Source: Lyngbya sp. CCAP 1446/10 | GTDB lineage: Bacteria > Cyanobacteriota > Cyanobacteriia > Cyanobacteriales > Microcoleaceae | DNA: 64,000 bases | NCBI RefSeq assembly: GCF_026130175.1 | Contig: NZ_JAIGNI010000037.1 | Location: 1 to 64,000, forward strand | Direction: 5' to 3' | Shown here: positions 55,542 through 64,000 of the stretch, piece after piece | How the letters are laid out: each line of letters starts with the position of its first letter | Position numbering within the stretch: position 1 is the first letter of the stretch | The notes under the pieces: model-generated | Database searches by the model: none | What the model saw: the letters and a program-made list of their open reading frames with translations, nothing else | Told to the model about the DNA's origin: nothing | Made by a program: the position numbers and the translations under genes

Positions 55542-56522
55542 GTGAAACGAGTAACGATCGCACTCAGTCTTTTTAGTCTACTCAGCAGCGCTCTGGCAAG
55601 TTGCACAGCAGCTTCCCGGAACGCTCAAAACGGCACACAACCAAGCAACTCTGAACTTTCATCAGTTGCTGTAGCAGTCCGCGACCTCGGTAATCCATTC
55701 TTCGTACAAGTCGGCAAGGGCGCTGAGGCCGAAGCCAAGAAACTCGGCGGTGCAAACGTGAGGACAACTCTCGTTTCCAGCGGCGACGATTTAAATCAGC
55801 AATTTAATCAAATCGAAAACTTTATTGCCTCTAATGTCAGCATGATTATACTTAATGCTGCGGACACCAAAGGCATTGCACCCGCTGTCGAAAAAGCCAA
55901 GCAAGCCGGAATTCCGATAATTGCAGTTGATACCGCCGCCGAGGGAGGCGTTGATGCGACAGTTACTTCAAATAACGTGCAAGCTGGCGAAGTAAGCTGT
56001 CAATATATAGTCGATCGCTTGAAAGGAAAAGGCAGCGTTGTGATTATCAACGGGCCTCCCGTCGCTTCAGTGGTCGAGCGAGTTCAGGGCTGCCAGAGTG
56101 TGCTCTCCAAATATCCCGATCTCAAGGTTCTTTCCAAAGATCAGAACGCAGAAGGTAGTCGCGATGGCGGGTTAAGAGTGATGAGCGATTTGCTTACTTC
56201 CTTCCCAAAAATTGATGCTGTTTTTGCAATTAATGACCCCTGTGCCATTGGTGCAGAATTAGCAGCCAAACAAGCACAAAGGAGCGAATTCTTTATTGTT
56301 GGAGTTGATGGTGCACCTGAAGCTTTAGATGCGCTCAAGCAGAACAACAGTTTATTTGTGGCTACAGCAGCTCAAGATCCCTTTCGCATGGCAGCCAAGG
56401 CAGTTGAAGTCGGCAACGACATTCGGAAAGGCAAAAAGCCAGCCAATCCAAACATTCTGATTCCAGTCGCGCTGATTACTCGCGAAAACGTCAATCAACA
56501 TAAAGGCTGGACAAGCGAGTGA
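55542..56522 (+). CDS. rbsB: Ribose-type ABC transporter substrate-binding lipoprotein
   Basis: Periplasmic sugar-binding protein (PBP1/RbsB class) that delivers substrate to the RbsA-RbsC pump. From GTG 55542 it reads VKRVTIALSLFSLLSSALAS + C, a lipoprotein signal with lipobox LASC; GGAG lies 6 bases upstream. The open frame extends to 55476, but that start would bury the signal. Core motifs: VAVRDLGNPFFVQVGKGAE, IILNAADTKGIAPAVEKAK, VDTAAEGGVDATVTSNN and IDAVFAINDPCAIGAELAAK. Length 326. It is first in an operon with rbsA, rbsC and a porin. The sugar could be ribose, xylose, inositol or similar. Confidence 0.92.
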   Translation: MKRVTIALSLFSLLSSALASCTAASRNAQNGTQPSNSELSSVAVAVRDLGNPFFVQVGKGAEAEAKKLGGANVRTTLVSSGDDLNQQFNQIENFIASNVSMIILNAADTKGIAPAVEKAKQAGIPIIAVDTAAEGGVDATVTSNNVQAGEVSCQYIVDRLKGKGSVVIINGPPVASVVERVQGCQSVLSKYPDLKVLSKDQNAEGSRDGGLRVMSDLLTSFPKIDAVFAINDPCAIGAELAAKQAQRSEFFIVGVDGAPEALDALKQNNSLFVATAAQDPFRMAAKAVEVGNDIRKGKKPANPNILIPVALITRENVNQHKGWTSE

Positions 56523-56683
56523 CCTTCTTCGTGTCAAGTTAAGACTAAAACCTTGGAGGAATCCCGTTTTTACCCTAGTCTAGATTCCCCTTAAGAATGG
56601 GGACTTTGAAAAGCATCTTCTCCCCCTCTTAAGAAGGGGGATATAAGTTTAATAGTCAAGCAGATTTCCTTAAGGTATTTACG
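56523..56683 (+). other. Hairpins between rbsB and rbsA
   Basis: Two stem-loops: TTCCCCTTAAGAATGGGGAC (56585-56604) and CCCCCTCTTAAGAAGGGGG (56623-56641). They may process or attenuate the mRNA, giving more rbsB than rbsA product, as is common in binding-protein operons. Confidence 0.55.
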
Positions 56684-58228
56684 ATGGTAAATAGCACTCA
56701 AGATTCAATTAAAACTAAGCCAGTCCTCGAAATGCAAGGTATTACAAAAACCTTTCACGGTTTTACAGCCTTGCACGATGTAAATATCACCATTTACCCA
56801 GGCGAAGTCCACGCCCTCATGGGGGAAAACGGTGCGGGCAAAAGTACGCTGATGAAAATTCTGGCGGGAGCCTACATAGCTGATGCAGGCGAAATCAGAA
56901 TTGACGGTCAAGCTGTTAAGATGACAGACCCCGGTCAAGCCAGAAATTTAGGGATAGCGATTATTTATCAAGAACTCAATCTCGCCCCCAATCTGACAGT
57001 TGCTGAAAACATTTTTATGGGCAGCGAACTGAAGAAAGGAGGTACATTTTTAGACCAAGATGAAATGCGACGTAGGGCCGCTGAGGTATTAAAAAACCTC
57101 GATGCAAGTTTTGATGCTGGAGACCTTGTTTCCACACTTTCAATTGCCGAACAGCAGCAAGTGGAAATAGCTAGGGCGCTCAAAGATAAAAGCCGAATTT
57201 TAGTAATGGACGAGCCGACGGCAGCGCTTTCAGACCGCGAAACAGATAAGCTTTTTGAAGTGGTTCGCCGTTTGCGGAATGAGGGAATTGCTATTATTTA
57301 CATCAGCCACCGGATGGAAGAGATTTATGCCCTTGCCGATCGCGTGAGCGTCATCCGAGATGGCGGGTATATTGGCTCTCTTGAAAAGCACGAAATTTCT
57401 GCCAATCGCTTGGTGGAAATGATGGTGGGTCGTTCTTTACAGGATTTGTACGAAAACAAGCATCAAATAACACCGGGTGCTGTTGTTCTTGACGTAACAA
57501 ATTTAAGCGACGGCCACAAAGTAAAGCCTGCTACTTTTCAACTTCATGCGGGCGAAATTCTGGGTTTAGCGGGTTTAGTTGGCGCTGGCAGAACAGAACT
57601 TGCCCGCCTGATTTTTGGTGCAGATCGAAAGACAAGCGGTGAAATAAAACTCGAAAATCGTCATCTTAATGTCTCGACACCCAATGAAGCAATGGCCGCT
57701 GGAATTGCTTACGTGCCCGAAGATCGCAAGGCTCTCGGACTATTTTTGGAGGCAACTTCGGGGGAAAATATCACCATGAATGTCCTCGATCGAGAAGCAA
57801 AAGCTGGCATTATCAACTCAAATTTTCTGTTGAAAATTGTCAATGATGCTATTGATAATTTGCAGATTCGCCTTGCAAGTCCGAGCATCAGGGCAATGGA
57901 TCTTTCTGGAGGAAATCAGCAGAAGTTGCTGCTAGCGCGTTGGTTGGCTATCAACCCAAAGGTACTTTTGCTAGATGAACCGACGCGGGGTGTGGACATT
58001 GGCGCAAAAAGCGAAATTTATCGAATTATTAGCGATTTGGCAGCCAAAGGTGTGGCTATTTTGATGATTTCCAGCGAGTTGCCGGAAATTGTGGGAATGA
58101 GCGATCGCGTCTTAGTGATGCGAGCAGGAAGCCTCGTCGGTGAAGTAGGCGGAACGACTGGGGAAAAGATTACGCAAGAAAACATTATGGCTTATGCCAC
58201 TGGTGCAAAAGAGGTAGTAAAATCATGA
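56684..58228 (+). CDS. rbsA: Sugar ABC transporter ATPase (RbsA-like)
   Basis: Energy-coupling ATPase of 514 residues with two ABC domains in tandem. Domain 1: Walker [15 protein letters not shown] (about 45-58), signature [15 protein letters not shown], Walker [13 protein letters not shown]. Domain 2: degenerate Walker [15 protein letters not shown] (Lys replaced by Arg, usual in this class), signature [15 protein letters not shown], Walker [13 protein letters not shown]. Start ATG 56684. It overlaps rbsC by 4 bases (ATGA). Confidence 0.95.
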   Translation: MVNSTQDSIKTKPVLEMQGITKTFHGFTALHDVNITIYPGEVHALMGENGAGKSTLMKILAGAYIADAGEIRIDGQAVKMTDPGQARNLGIAIIYQELNLAPNLTVAENIFMGSELKKGGTFLDQDEMRRRAAEVLKNLDASFDAGDLVSTLSIAEQQQVEIARALKDKSRILVMDEPTAALSDRETDKLFEVVRRLRNEGIAIIYISHRMEEIYALADRVSVIRDGGYIGSLEKHEISANRLVEMMVGRSLQDLYENKHQITPGAVVLDVTNLSDGHKVKPATFQLHAGEILGLAGLVGAGRTELARLIFGADRKTSGEIKLENRHLNVSTPNEAMAAGIAYVPEDRKALGLFLEATSGENITMNVLDREAKAGIINSNFLLKIVNDAIDNLQIRLASPSIRAMDLSGGNQQKLLLARWLAINPKVLLLDEPTRGVDIGAKSEIYRIISDLAAKGVAILMISSELPEIVGMSDRVLVMRAGSLVGEVGGTTGEKITQENIMAYATGAKEVVKS

Positions 58229-59229
58229 GTGAAATGCCAACAAAAACCAGCGGAAATTCAGGGAGCGATCGGCAGAAAGCAAGTAAAGCTCAAGCTTGGA
58301 GAAATTTTATTCAGGTTGCCGGTATCTTACCAATTTTGGTTGGGATCTGTATAATTTTTTCCTTGGTAACGCCCAACTTTCTTTCAGTAGGAAATTTGAT
58401 CAATGTCATCCGGCAAGCATCGATCAATATTGTCCTAGCTACCGGCATGACTTTTGTGATTTTGACAGGCGGAATTGACCTTTCAGTCGGGTCAATTTTG
58501 GGCGTGACGGCAGTTGTCGGGGTGCTGGTTTCTTTAGTTCCAGGCCTCGGTTGGTTTGCCGTACCGGCTGCGTTAATAGCCGGAGTATTTTTAGGATTAC
58601 TTAACGGCTCGCTAATTGCCTATTTAGGTTTGCCTCCGTTCATCGTAACCCTGGGTTCTTACACTGCTTTGCGGGGAGTTGCTTATTTAGTAGCTAACGG
58701 CACTACAGTTATTAATAGAAATCTCACTTTCGCTTGGATAGGTAACAGCTATGTTGGCCCTATTCCCTGGTTAGTTATTATCGCTTTTCTCGCAGTGTTA
58801 GCGAGTTGGTTTGTCTTGCGGCGGACTGTTCTAGGGAGGCATATTTATGCCGTGGGAGGCAACATTCGGGCAGCACGATTGACAGGTATTAAGGTGAGTC
58901 GCGTGCTGTTATTTGTCTATGGTGTGAGTGGGTTGCTTTCTGGTTTAGGTGGAATTATGAGCGCCTCGCGCCTCTACAGTGCGACGGGGATGTTGGGGCA
59001 GGGCTACGAATTAGATGCGATCGCTGCTGTAATTTTGGGAGGAACGAGTTTCACAGGTGGAATTGGCACTATTTGGGGTACTTTGCTGGGGGCTTTAATT
59101 ATTGCCCTGCTCAACAATGGACTAACTCTCATGAATGTGTCTTTCTTCTGGCAGTTAGTTGTCAAAGGTTTGGTGATAATTATCGCAGTGACGATTGACA
59201 AGGTTCGCACAGGCTCAAGCGCAGCGTAA
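58225..59229 (+). CDS. rbsC: Sugar ABC transporter permease (RbsC-like)
   Basis: Inner-membrane permease of 334 residues (BPD_transp_2 class) with about 8-10 TM helices. Conserved stretches are [20 protein letters not shown]-like (here [20 protein letters not shown]), [36 protein letters not shown] and [20 protein letters not shown]. The ATG overlaps the rbsA stop, so translation is coupled. The porin gene begins 48 bases on. Confidence 0.95.
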   Translation: MSEMPTKTSGNSGSDRQKASKAQAWRNFIQVAGILPILVGICIIFSLVTPNFLSVGNLINVIRQASINIVLATGMTFVILTGGIDLSVGSILGVTAVVGVLVSLVPGLGWFAVPAALIAGVFLGLLNGSLIAYLGLPPFIVTLGSYTALRGVAYLVANGTTVINRNLTFAWIGNSYVGPIPWLVIIAFLAVLASWFVLRRTVLGRHIYAVGGNIRAARLTGIKVSRVLLFVYGVSGLLSGLGGIMSASRLYSATGMLGQGYELDAIAAVILGGTSFTGGIGTIWGTLLGALIIALLNNGLTLMNVSFFWQLVVKGLVIIIAVTIDKVRTGSSAA

Positions 59230-59277
59230 AGGTATTGCTAATTCGGTGTCTCGGTTCCTGATGCGGAGCTTTTTCCT

Positions 59278-60909
59278 ATGCAAATCCAGCATTTTTATCA
59301 CCTGATTACTGCTTTTTTCCTGGGTTCACCTGCTGTATTTCTACTAACATCCTCCCCAAGTTTTGCTGCACCAATTGATAGATTAGTTGCTCCTGAACCG
59401 TTAAATACCTTGGCAGAATACCCCTTCGCGCAGGTGAATTCTGTCTCTCAACTCTCGGATGTAAAACCTACTGACTGGGCGTTTCAGGCGCTGCAATCTT
59501 TAGTAGAACGCTACGGCTGCATTGCCGGTTATCCCGACGGCACTTATAGAGGAAACCGTGCGCTGACGCGGTACGAATTTGCAGCAGGATTGAATAGCTG
59601 TCTCGATCGACTCAGCGAACTAATTGCCACAGGAACAACCAACCAGATTACTAGAGAAGATTTAGCGATCGTCCAAAAACTGCAAGCAGAATTTGCAACT
59701 GAATTATCGGTGTTGCGCGGTCGAGTCGATGCTCTCGATGCACGCACAGCCGAACTAGAAGCGCATCAGTTTTCGACTACAACTAAGCTGAATGCGGAAA
59801 TTATCGTGGTGGTAACAGATACCTCCGGTAACAGTGTTGGGGATTCGCGCGATCGCACCAACACTATTGTTGCCAACCGGGGGCGATTAAATTTTGAAAC
59901 CAGCTTCACCGGTCGCGATATGCTGAGAACCCGTTTGGAATTCGGCAACTTGGGCAGGATTGCCGACAATACGGGTACAAATATGACGGCCTTGAACTTT
60001 GATGGCAATGTCGATAACACAATCACCGTCCCTCACGTATTGTATGTGACCCCGCTGACATCTAATCTCGCGCTGACCGTTGGCCCGACAGGTGTTGGGT
60101 ATCCCGATATTACGGATTTGCTGACTCCTCCAACGATCGCCAGCGATAGTGAGGGAATTCCCTCGAAGTTCGGACAATACAATCCCCTTTACCGCCGGGG
60201 AGGTGGCGGTGCGGCTGTCAACTGGACGATCGTCAAAAACCTCACCCTGACTGTAGGCTATGTCGCCGGAAATCCCAATCTCTCGCAGCAAAGTAACGGT
60301 TTATTCAACGGTTCCTACAATGCTCTGGTTCAGCTTGCCTACCGGGGCGATCGCGGCGCCATTGGCGTAGCCTATTCTCGTACCTTTGCACCAAGCGGTA
60401 AAGCTGATCTCACAGGCGGTACGGGCAGTTTTCTGGCTGCGCGACCGTTTGGGGACAATATTGCTACATCCAGCGATTCTGTTGGCGTACAAGGATTCTA
60501 CCGCCTTGCTCCCCGGTTGCAAGTTCACGGTTGGGGCGTTTATACTCGCGCCAATGCCGAAAATTCCGGTGTTAGCAGCGTTTCTGATGGTAGAGGTGGT
60601 GTGGTTTTGCTAAATGTTGACGGTGACGATCGCGCTGATATTGTGTATGGGGCGATCGGGATAAGTTTCCCAGATGTGGGAGGTGAAGGCAACCTACCCG
60701 GGATTTTAGTGGGTTTACCAGCTCGCGTGACCAGCAGTAATGTGCGCCGCGAGCGAGATACTTCCTATCATATTGAAGCGTTCTATCGCTTTCAGGTCAA
60801 CGACAACATTTCCATCACCCCTGGTGTTTGGGCCGTTGTTAATCCTGAGAATGACAGCCGCAACGACACTCAATGGGTTTGGTTGCTCCGCACTGGCTTT
60901 AACTTTTAA
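59278..60909 (+). CDS. SLH-domain carbohydrate porin (OprB family)
   Basis: Outer-membrane porin of 543 residues. Signal peptide MQIQHFYHLITAFFLGSPAV + FLLTSSPSFA. An SLH domain (about 60-115: SDVKPTDWAFQALQSLVERY and GYPDGTYRGNRALTRYEFAA) anchors it to the peptidoglycan-bound polymer, followed by a coiled coil (AELEAHQF end) and a C-terminal beta-barrel of the OprB type ending in VWLLRTGFNF, with the terminal Phe. It directly follows rbsC on the same strand, so it probably lets the sugar cross the outer membrane for the RbsBAC pump. Related cyanobacterial porins also move inorganic ions. Confidence 0.9.
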   Translation: MQIQHFYHLITAFFLGSPAVFLLTSSPSFAAPIDRLVAPEPLNTLAEYPFAQVNSVSQLSDVKPTDWAFQALQSLVERYGCIAGYPDGTYRGNRALTRYEFAAGLNSCLDRLSELIATGTTNQITREDLAIVQKLQAEFATELSVLRGRVDALDARTAELEAHQFSTTTKLNAEIIVVVTDTSGNSVGDSRDRTNTIVANRGRLNFETSFTGRDMLRTRLEFGNLGRIADNTGTNMTALNFDGNVDNTITVPHVLYVTPLTSNLALTVGPTGVGYPDITDLLTPPTIASDSEGIPSKFGQYNPLYRRGGGGAAVNWTIVKNLTLTVGYVAGNPNLSQQSNGLFNGSYNALVQLAYRGDRGAIGVAYSRTFAPSGKADLTGGTGSFLAARPFGDNIATSSDSVGVQGFYRLAPRLQVHGWGVYTRANAENSGVSSVSDGRGGVVLLNVDGDDRADIVYGAIGISFPDVGGEGNLPGILVGLPARVTSSNVRRERDTSYHIEAFYRFQVNDNISITPGVWAVVNPENDSRNDTQWVWLLRTGFNF

Positions 60910-60934
60910 CCGGAAAGATATTTTAGTAACATAG

Positions 60935-61070
60935 TCCTGGACGCAAAAACCCAGTTTATTAACGTAATTGCCTCGTTTGAGACGATAATCGCGATAAACC
61001 GGGTTTTTTAGACCGATCGTGCATCCAGGGCTTCAAGTCCACTCCACAACAAAAAACCCCAGCCATCGCT
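60935..61070. repeat. AAACCGGGTTTT-type inverted repeat and terminator-like stem
   Basis: Arms CGCAAAAACCCAGTTTAT (60941-60958) and GATAAACCGGGTTTTTTAG (60992-61011) are another dispersed-family unit. Then CCCCAGCC (61058-61065) and GGCTGGGG (61071-61078) form a strong stem with a run of A on its left, so a T-tail only on the minus strand. Either could end the porin transcript. Confidence 0.7.
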
Positions 61071-61133
61071 GGCTGGGGTAGAAAATTATCAGGGTGCATC
61101 TACTAATATTTGCAACTATAACATACATTTGTG

Positions 61134-61160
61134 GGGTGTCACCCTTCATGGGTGACACCC
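61134..61160. other. Perfect 11-bp GC-rich hairpin
   Basis: GGGTGTCACCC-TTCAT-GGGTGACACCC is a perfect inverted repeat with a 5-base loop, 115 bases before serS. It could be a terminator, a repeat element, or an operator; no T-run follows. Confidence 0.6.
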
Positions 61161-61275
61161 AACGAAGATTTTAAGTCAGAATAAATTATGATTCAAGATG
61201 CCAATGATTAACAAAGCTTCTATATCATCTCGTTCTGTCCCAGCCGATCTAAAATTTAAGATTTAGAATAAATCT

Positions 61276-62556
61276 GTGCTAGACCTCAAATTAATCCGAG
61301 AAAACCCGCAAGCCGTGCAAGAAAGCCTCAACACTAGAGGAGGCAACTATGAAATCGAGCCGATTTTGCAATTAGACAAACAGCAGCGGGAGTTGGAAAA
61401 CAAGCGATCGCAACTGCAAGCCCGCAGCAACGAAATAGCCAAACTCATCGGCCAAAAAAGAAAATCGGGTTTACCCCTCGAATCTCCCGAAATTCAGACT
61501 TTGCAAGCAGAAGGCAACGCAGTCGGCACGCAGTCGAACGAATTGCAAGCAGAGGAAAAAGACTTAAAAGCTCAAATAGAAGCATTATTGCTGCCACTTC
61601 CCAACTTGCCGGGCTCCTCAACGCCCTTGGGCAAAAATGAAGAAGAAAACGTCGAAATCCGGCGCTGGGGAGACGAATACATTCCCCAAAATCCCGATAT
61701 TTTGCCGCACTGGGAAATTGGCGAAAAATTAGGAATTCTCAACTTTGAACGGGCAGTAAAAATTGCTGGGCCCCGATTTGTCACCTTAATTGGAGCCGGT
61801 GCAGCCCTGGAAAGAGCGATTATTCAATTCATGCTTGACCGCCACACCAAAGCTGGTTATATAGAAGTGATTCCCCCACTTTTAGTTAACACTGAATCCC
61901 TCACAGCTACCGGGCAATTGCCCAAATTTGCTGAAGAAAGTTTTAAGTGCGATCAAGACGATTTGTGGTTAATTCCTACTTCCGAAGTTCCGGTTGTCAA
62001 TTTGTATCGAGGTGAAATATTGACAGCAGAACAGTTGCCGATTTATCACTGTTCTTTTACTCCTTGTTTTCGCCGAGAAGCTGGCAGTTACGGCAAGGAT
62101 ACGCGGGGATTAATTCGGTTGCACCAATTTAATAAGGTGGAATTGGTGAAACTTGTGCATCCGAGTACCTCTGAGGCAGAGCACGAAAAGCTTGTGCAGG
62201 ATGCTGAGGGAGTTTTGCAGGCGCTGAAATTGCCTTATCGGGCGATCGAGCTTTGTACCGGTGACTTAGGTTTCGCGGCGGCAAAAACCTACGATTTGGA
62301 GGTTTGGCTGCCTTCTGCGGGCAAATACCGCGAGATTTCGAGTTGTTCCAACGTCGCAGATTTTCAAGCGCGGCGGGCTAACATTCGCTTTAAAGAAGCG
62401 GGGAAAAAAGGCACTCAATTTGTGCACGCGCTTAACGGTTCTGGTTTAGCTATCGGCCGGACAATGGCAGCTATTTTGGAGAATTACCAGCAGCCGGATG
62501 GAACTATAAAAGTGCCGGAAGTGCTGCAATCTTATCTCGGTCGCGAGGTCTTGTAA
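61276..62556 (+). CDS. serS: Serine--tRNA ligase
   Basis: Class II synthetase for tRNA-Ser and tRNA-Sec-type acceptors. The 426 residues include the N-terminal antiparallel coiled coil that grips the long variable arm (about 25-105), motif 2 [20 protein letters not shown] (about 263-282), a serine site [13 protein letters not shown], and motif 3 [20 protein letters not shown] (about 379-398). The start is GTG 61276 ([15 protein letters not shown]), which matches the family. Confidence 0.97.
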   Translation: MLDLKLIRENPQAVQESLNTRGGNYEIEPILQLDKQQRELENKRSQLQARSNEIAKLIGQKRKSGLPLESPEIQTLQAEGNAVGTQSNELQAEEKDLKAQIEALLLPLPNLPGSSTPLGKNEEENVEIRRWGDEYIPQNPDILPHWEIGEKLGILNFERAVKIAGPRFVTLIGAGAALERAIIQFMLDRHTKAGYIEVIPPLLVNTESLTATGQLPKFAEESFKCDQDDLWLIPTSEVPVVNLYRGEILTAEQLPIYHCSFTPCFRREAGSYGKDTRGLIRLHQFNKVELVKLVHPSTSEAEHEKLVQDAEGVLQALKLPYRAIELCTGDLGFAAAKTYDLEVWLPSAGKYREISSCSNVADFQARRANIRFKEAGKKGTQFVHALNGSGLAIGRTMAAILENYQQPDGTIKVPEVLQSYLGREVL

Positions 62557-62851
62557 ACTAGGTTTGTAAGCGGTTGTGCATTTAAATTGCCTATTTGGGG
62601 CGGGCTAGAAGCCCACCCCATAAGAATTTGATTATTTCTTGATGTGTAATTTAAATAGATTTCTTGCATATATCTTTGATTGATAGGTTGACCGCAGATG
62701 TCAGGCAGATAAACACAGATAAACGCAGATACAATTTTAAGATAATTGGTGAATAAATGCAATCTTGTCTATCTATTTTTCTTGAATCTCTTGTGGGGCG
62801 TTGCTCTGAGCATCACCCCAAATATACAATTTAAATGTCCCAACCGCCGAC
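62557..62851. other. Gap with dispersed CGCAGAT repeats
   Basis: Contains ACCGCAGATGTCAGGCAGAT and AAACGCAGATACA (62690-62732), a family also seen at 5230, 19080, 27410. The genes on either side converge, so a bidirectional terminator would be expected; none is clear. Confidence 0.5.
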
Positions 62852-63868
62852 TCACAAATTTTTGAGCGCTTCCTTGATATCCAGCGCCAAAAATCTATCC
62901 AACGCTAAATACATCCAATAAACAGATAACTGAGCATCACTGCTAGTCTTTTGAAACCCCAAAGCAAAGCTCATTTTTTGATAACTGGGGTGAATAATTA
63001 GCGTGTACAAGTCGCAAAGATTAGGAAAATCTGTCTGCATTTCTACTAAAATTTTTTGTGCATCCTCAATCAAAGTAATCCGGTATTCTTCCAAGTATTT
63101 CGGATCGATGATCCAACAGCGAACAAATACTGACTGGCAATTTTCATCCCCTGGTAGCGCCATTTTGAAAGGATCGATCTCAGAAACAGAACTTAAATGC
63201 AGGCTTTTGCTGGGAGCACTAAAAAAATTAACTTCCGATTCACTAGCGGTGGGATAAAGTAAGTAAAACCCGACTGGATTGAGATTGTCGCAGCGACGCA
63301 AAACTCGTATTCCTTTTGAATATTGACCAGCCGAAAGTCGAATAATTTTAGCAATCTTTTGGGGAACTGCGTTCGTGCTGCGGTTCATCCAGTTATAATA
63401 AGTTGCTAGTAAATTTGCTACGGGAATTGCGTCGCATCGAGGGTTAAAATCATCTAATTTGAGTTTGACTGGATTTTCGGGCTGCGGGGTATCTAAAATT
63501 TCGGAAACTGGTTGAATTTCAATTGCTGTGGCGTTACCGTCAAAGTGTTTTGCGATCAATCCGAGTGCTGCTAATTTGTCTAACATCATGCCGGCGGCGC
63601 GATCGCTCCCGCGATCGGAATCGGAGTAAAATAGTTCTGCGGCTTCCCGGTGAGTGCACTGCACTTCTGTTGCTGGCAATTCCAGTTTCGCCAGCGGCGG
63701 TTTGAGGCGGGGCTGGCTTTCCTGAAGCTGTTTCACCGATAAGTAAATCCAAAGCCTGACAAAGCATTCAGCCCTAGTGCGAGTTACGCCTACTCGTTTC
63801 ATCAACAGCGAAACAGCGGCGCGGCGTTGAGATTGAGAATACCAAGCATCTAGTTTTTCAATATCCAT
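62852..63868 (-). CDS. Conserved cyanobacterial hypothetical protein
   Basis: I do not recognise a named family. It is a soluble 338-residue protein. The N-terminal 100 residues (WYSQSQRRAAVSLLMKRVGV, then REAAELFYSDSDRGSDRAAG MMLDKLAAL in two parts) look helical and basic, possibly a winged helix or nucleic-acid-binding domain. The rest contains RCWIIDPKYLEEYRITLIED and LCDLYTLIIHPSYQKMSFAL and ends in a leucine-rich helix. No signal peptide or membrane segments. ATG 63868. Confidence 0.75.
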   Translation of the reverse strand: MDIEKLDAWYSQSQRRAAVSLLMKRVGVTRTRAECFVRLWIYLSVKQLQESQPRLKPPLAKLELPATEVQCTHREAAELFYSDSDRGSDRAAGMMLDKLAALGLIAKHFDGNATAIEIQPVSEILDTPQPENPVKLKLDDFNPRCDAIPVANLLATYYNWMNRSTNAVPQKIAKIIRLSAGQYSKGIRVLRRCDNLNPVGFYLLYPTASESEVNFFSAPSKSLHLSSVSEIDPFKMALPGDENCQSVFVRCWIIDPKYLEEYRITLIEDAQKILVEMQTDFPNLCDLYTLIIHPSYQKMSFALGFQKTSSDAQLSVYWMYLALDRFLALDIKEALKNL

Positions 63869-64000
63869 TTCAGTCGGGAAGCAGGAAAGGAACTCTAGTT
63901 ATATATTTTGGCTTAATTTTTCAAAAAACTTCATGCCGCTTCAGGTTACTTGTTGCCGCTATTGCTCAACTTGCCTGATTGCCGGCGACTCTACAATATA

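Overview
The window comes from a filamentous cyanobacterium, most likely a non-heterocystous Oscillatoriales of the Microcoleus/Oscillatoria/Phormidium type. The evidence is the very frequent HIP1 octamer GCGATCGC, plastid-lineage genes (ycf46, CRR7, ferredoxin-type sulfite reductase, an Ycf39-like SDR), a group 2 sigma factor next to a PerR/FurC-type regulator, and a clear HetR. Many short dispersed repeats fill the intergenic space and some run in frame inside genes. Taxonomy is inferred; no rRNA is present.

Layout. 1-1.3 kb: transposase remnant and repeats. 1.3-8.7 kb: aspS, a two-gene ATPase/TOPRIM unit that looks like an OLD/PARIS-type defence pair, an M20 amidohydrolase, then decaying genes (an NB-ARC-type STAND pseudogene and a HEPN gene with one nonsense codon). 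8.7-18.7 kb: exonuclease III, an NmrA-type SDR, an EAL phosphodiesterase, tRNA-Pro(CGG), lipA, sigC-like sigma factor, PerR-like Fur protein, a seven-repeat peptidoglycan-binding protein and a 58-aa membrane protein. 19-25.4 kb: an SH3 protein, ycf46, and the classic rpmH-rnpA-(PH domain)-yidC-khpB block followed by a yceD-like gene. 25.7-28.8 kb: a ThDP enzyme and a succinate-semialdehyde dehydrogenase, best read as the cyanobacterial 2-oxoglutarate decarboxylase/SSADH bypass that closes the TCA cycle. 29.4-34.1 kb: cysC-wza-wzc, an exopolysaccharide export set.

The most notable locus is 36.4-40.4 kb. Two small exported-type proteins carrying the RGSGR pentapeptide (PatX family) lie in tandem, each with the same upstream block and the same structured 3' region. 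An IS605-type TnpB element follows, then hetR. RGSGR peptides are the known ligands of HetR, so the master regulator and two copies of its presumptive diffusible inhibitor sit within 4 kb, in a genome probably without heterocysts.

40.5-50.1 kb holds a DUF92 protein, a VOC protein, tandem lipase-like hydrolases, an Ala/Lys/Pro repeat protein, a TPR protein, two toxin-antitoxin pairs, a run of small secreted proteins (including two LprI-like paralogs) and rsmE. 50.3-54.9 kb holds ferredoxin-sulfite reductase with a ribbon-helix-helix-like tail, CRR7, a zinc-ribbon membrane protein and a glycosyltransferase. 55.5-60.9 kb is a ribose-type ABC transporter (rbsB-A-C) with an SLH/OprB porin. serS and an unknown cyanobacterial gene close the window.
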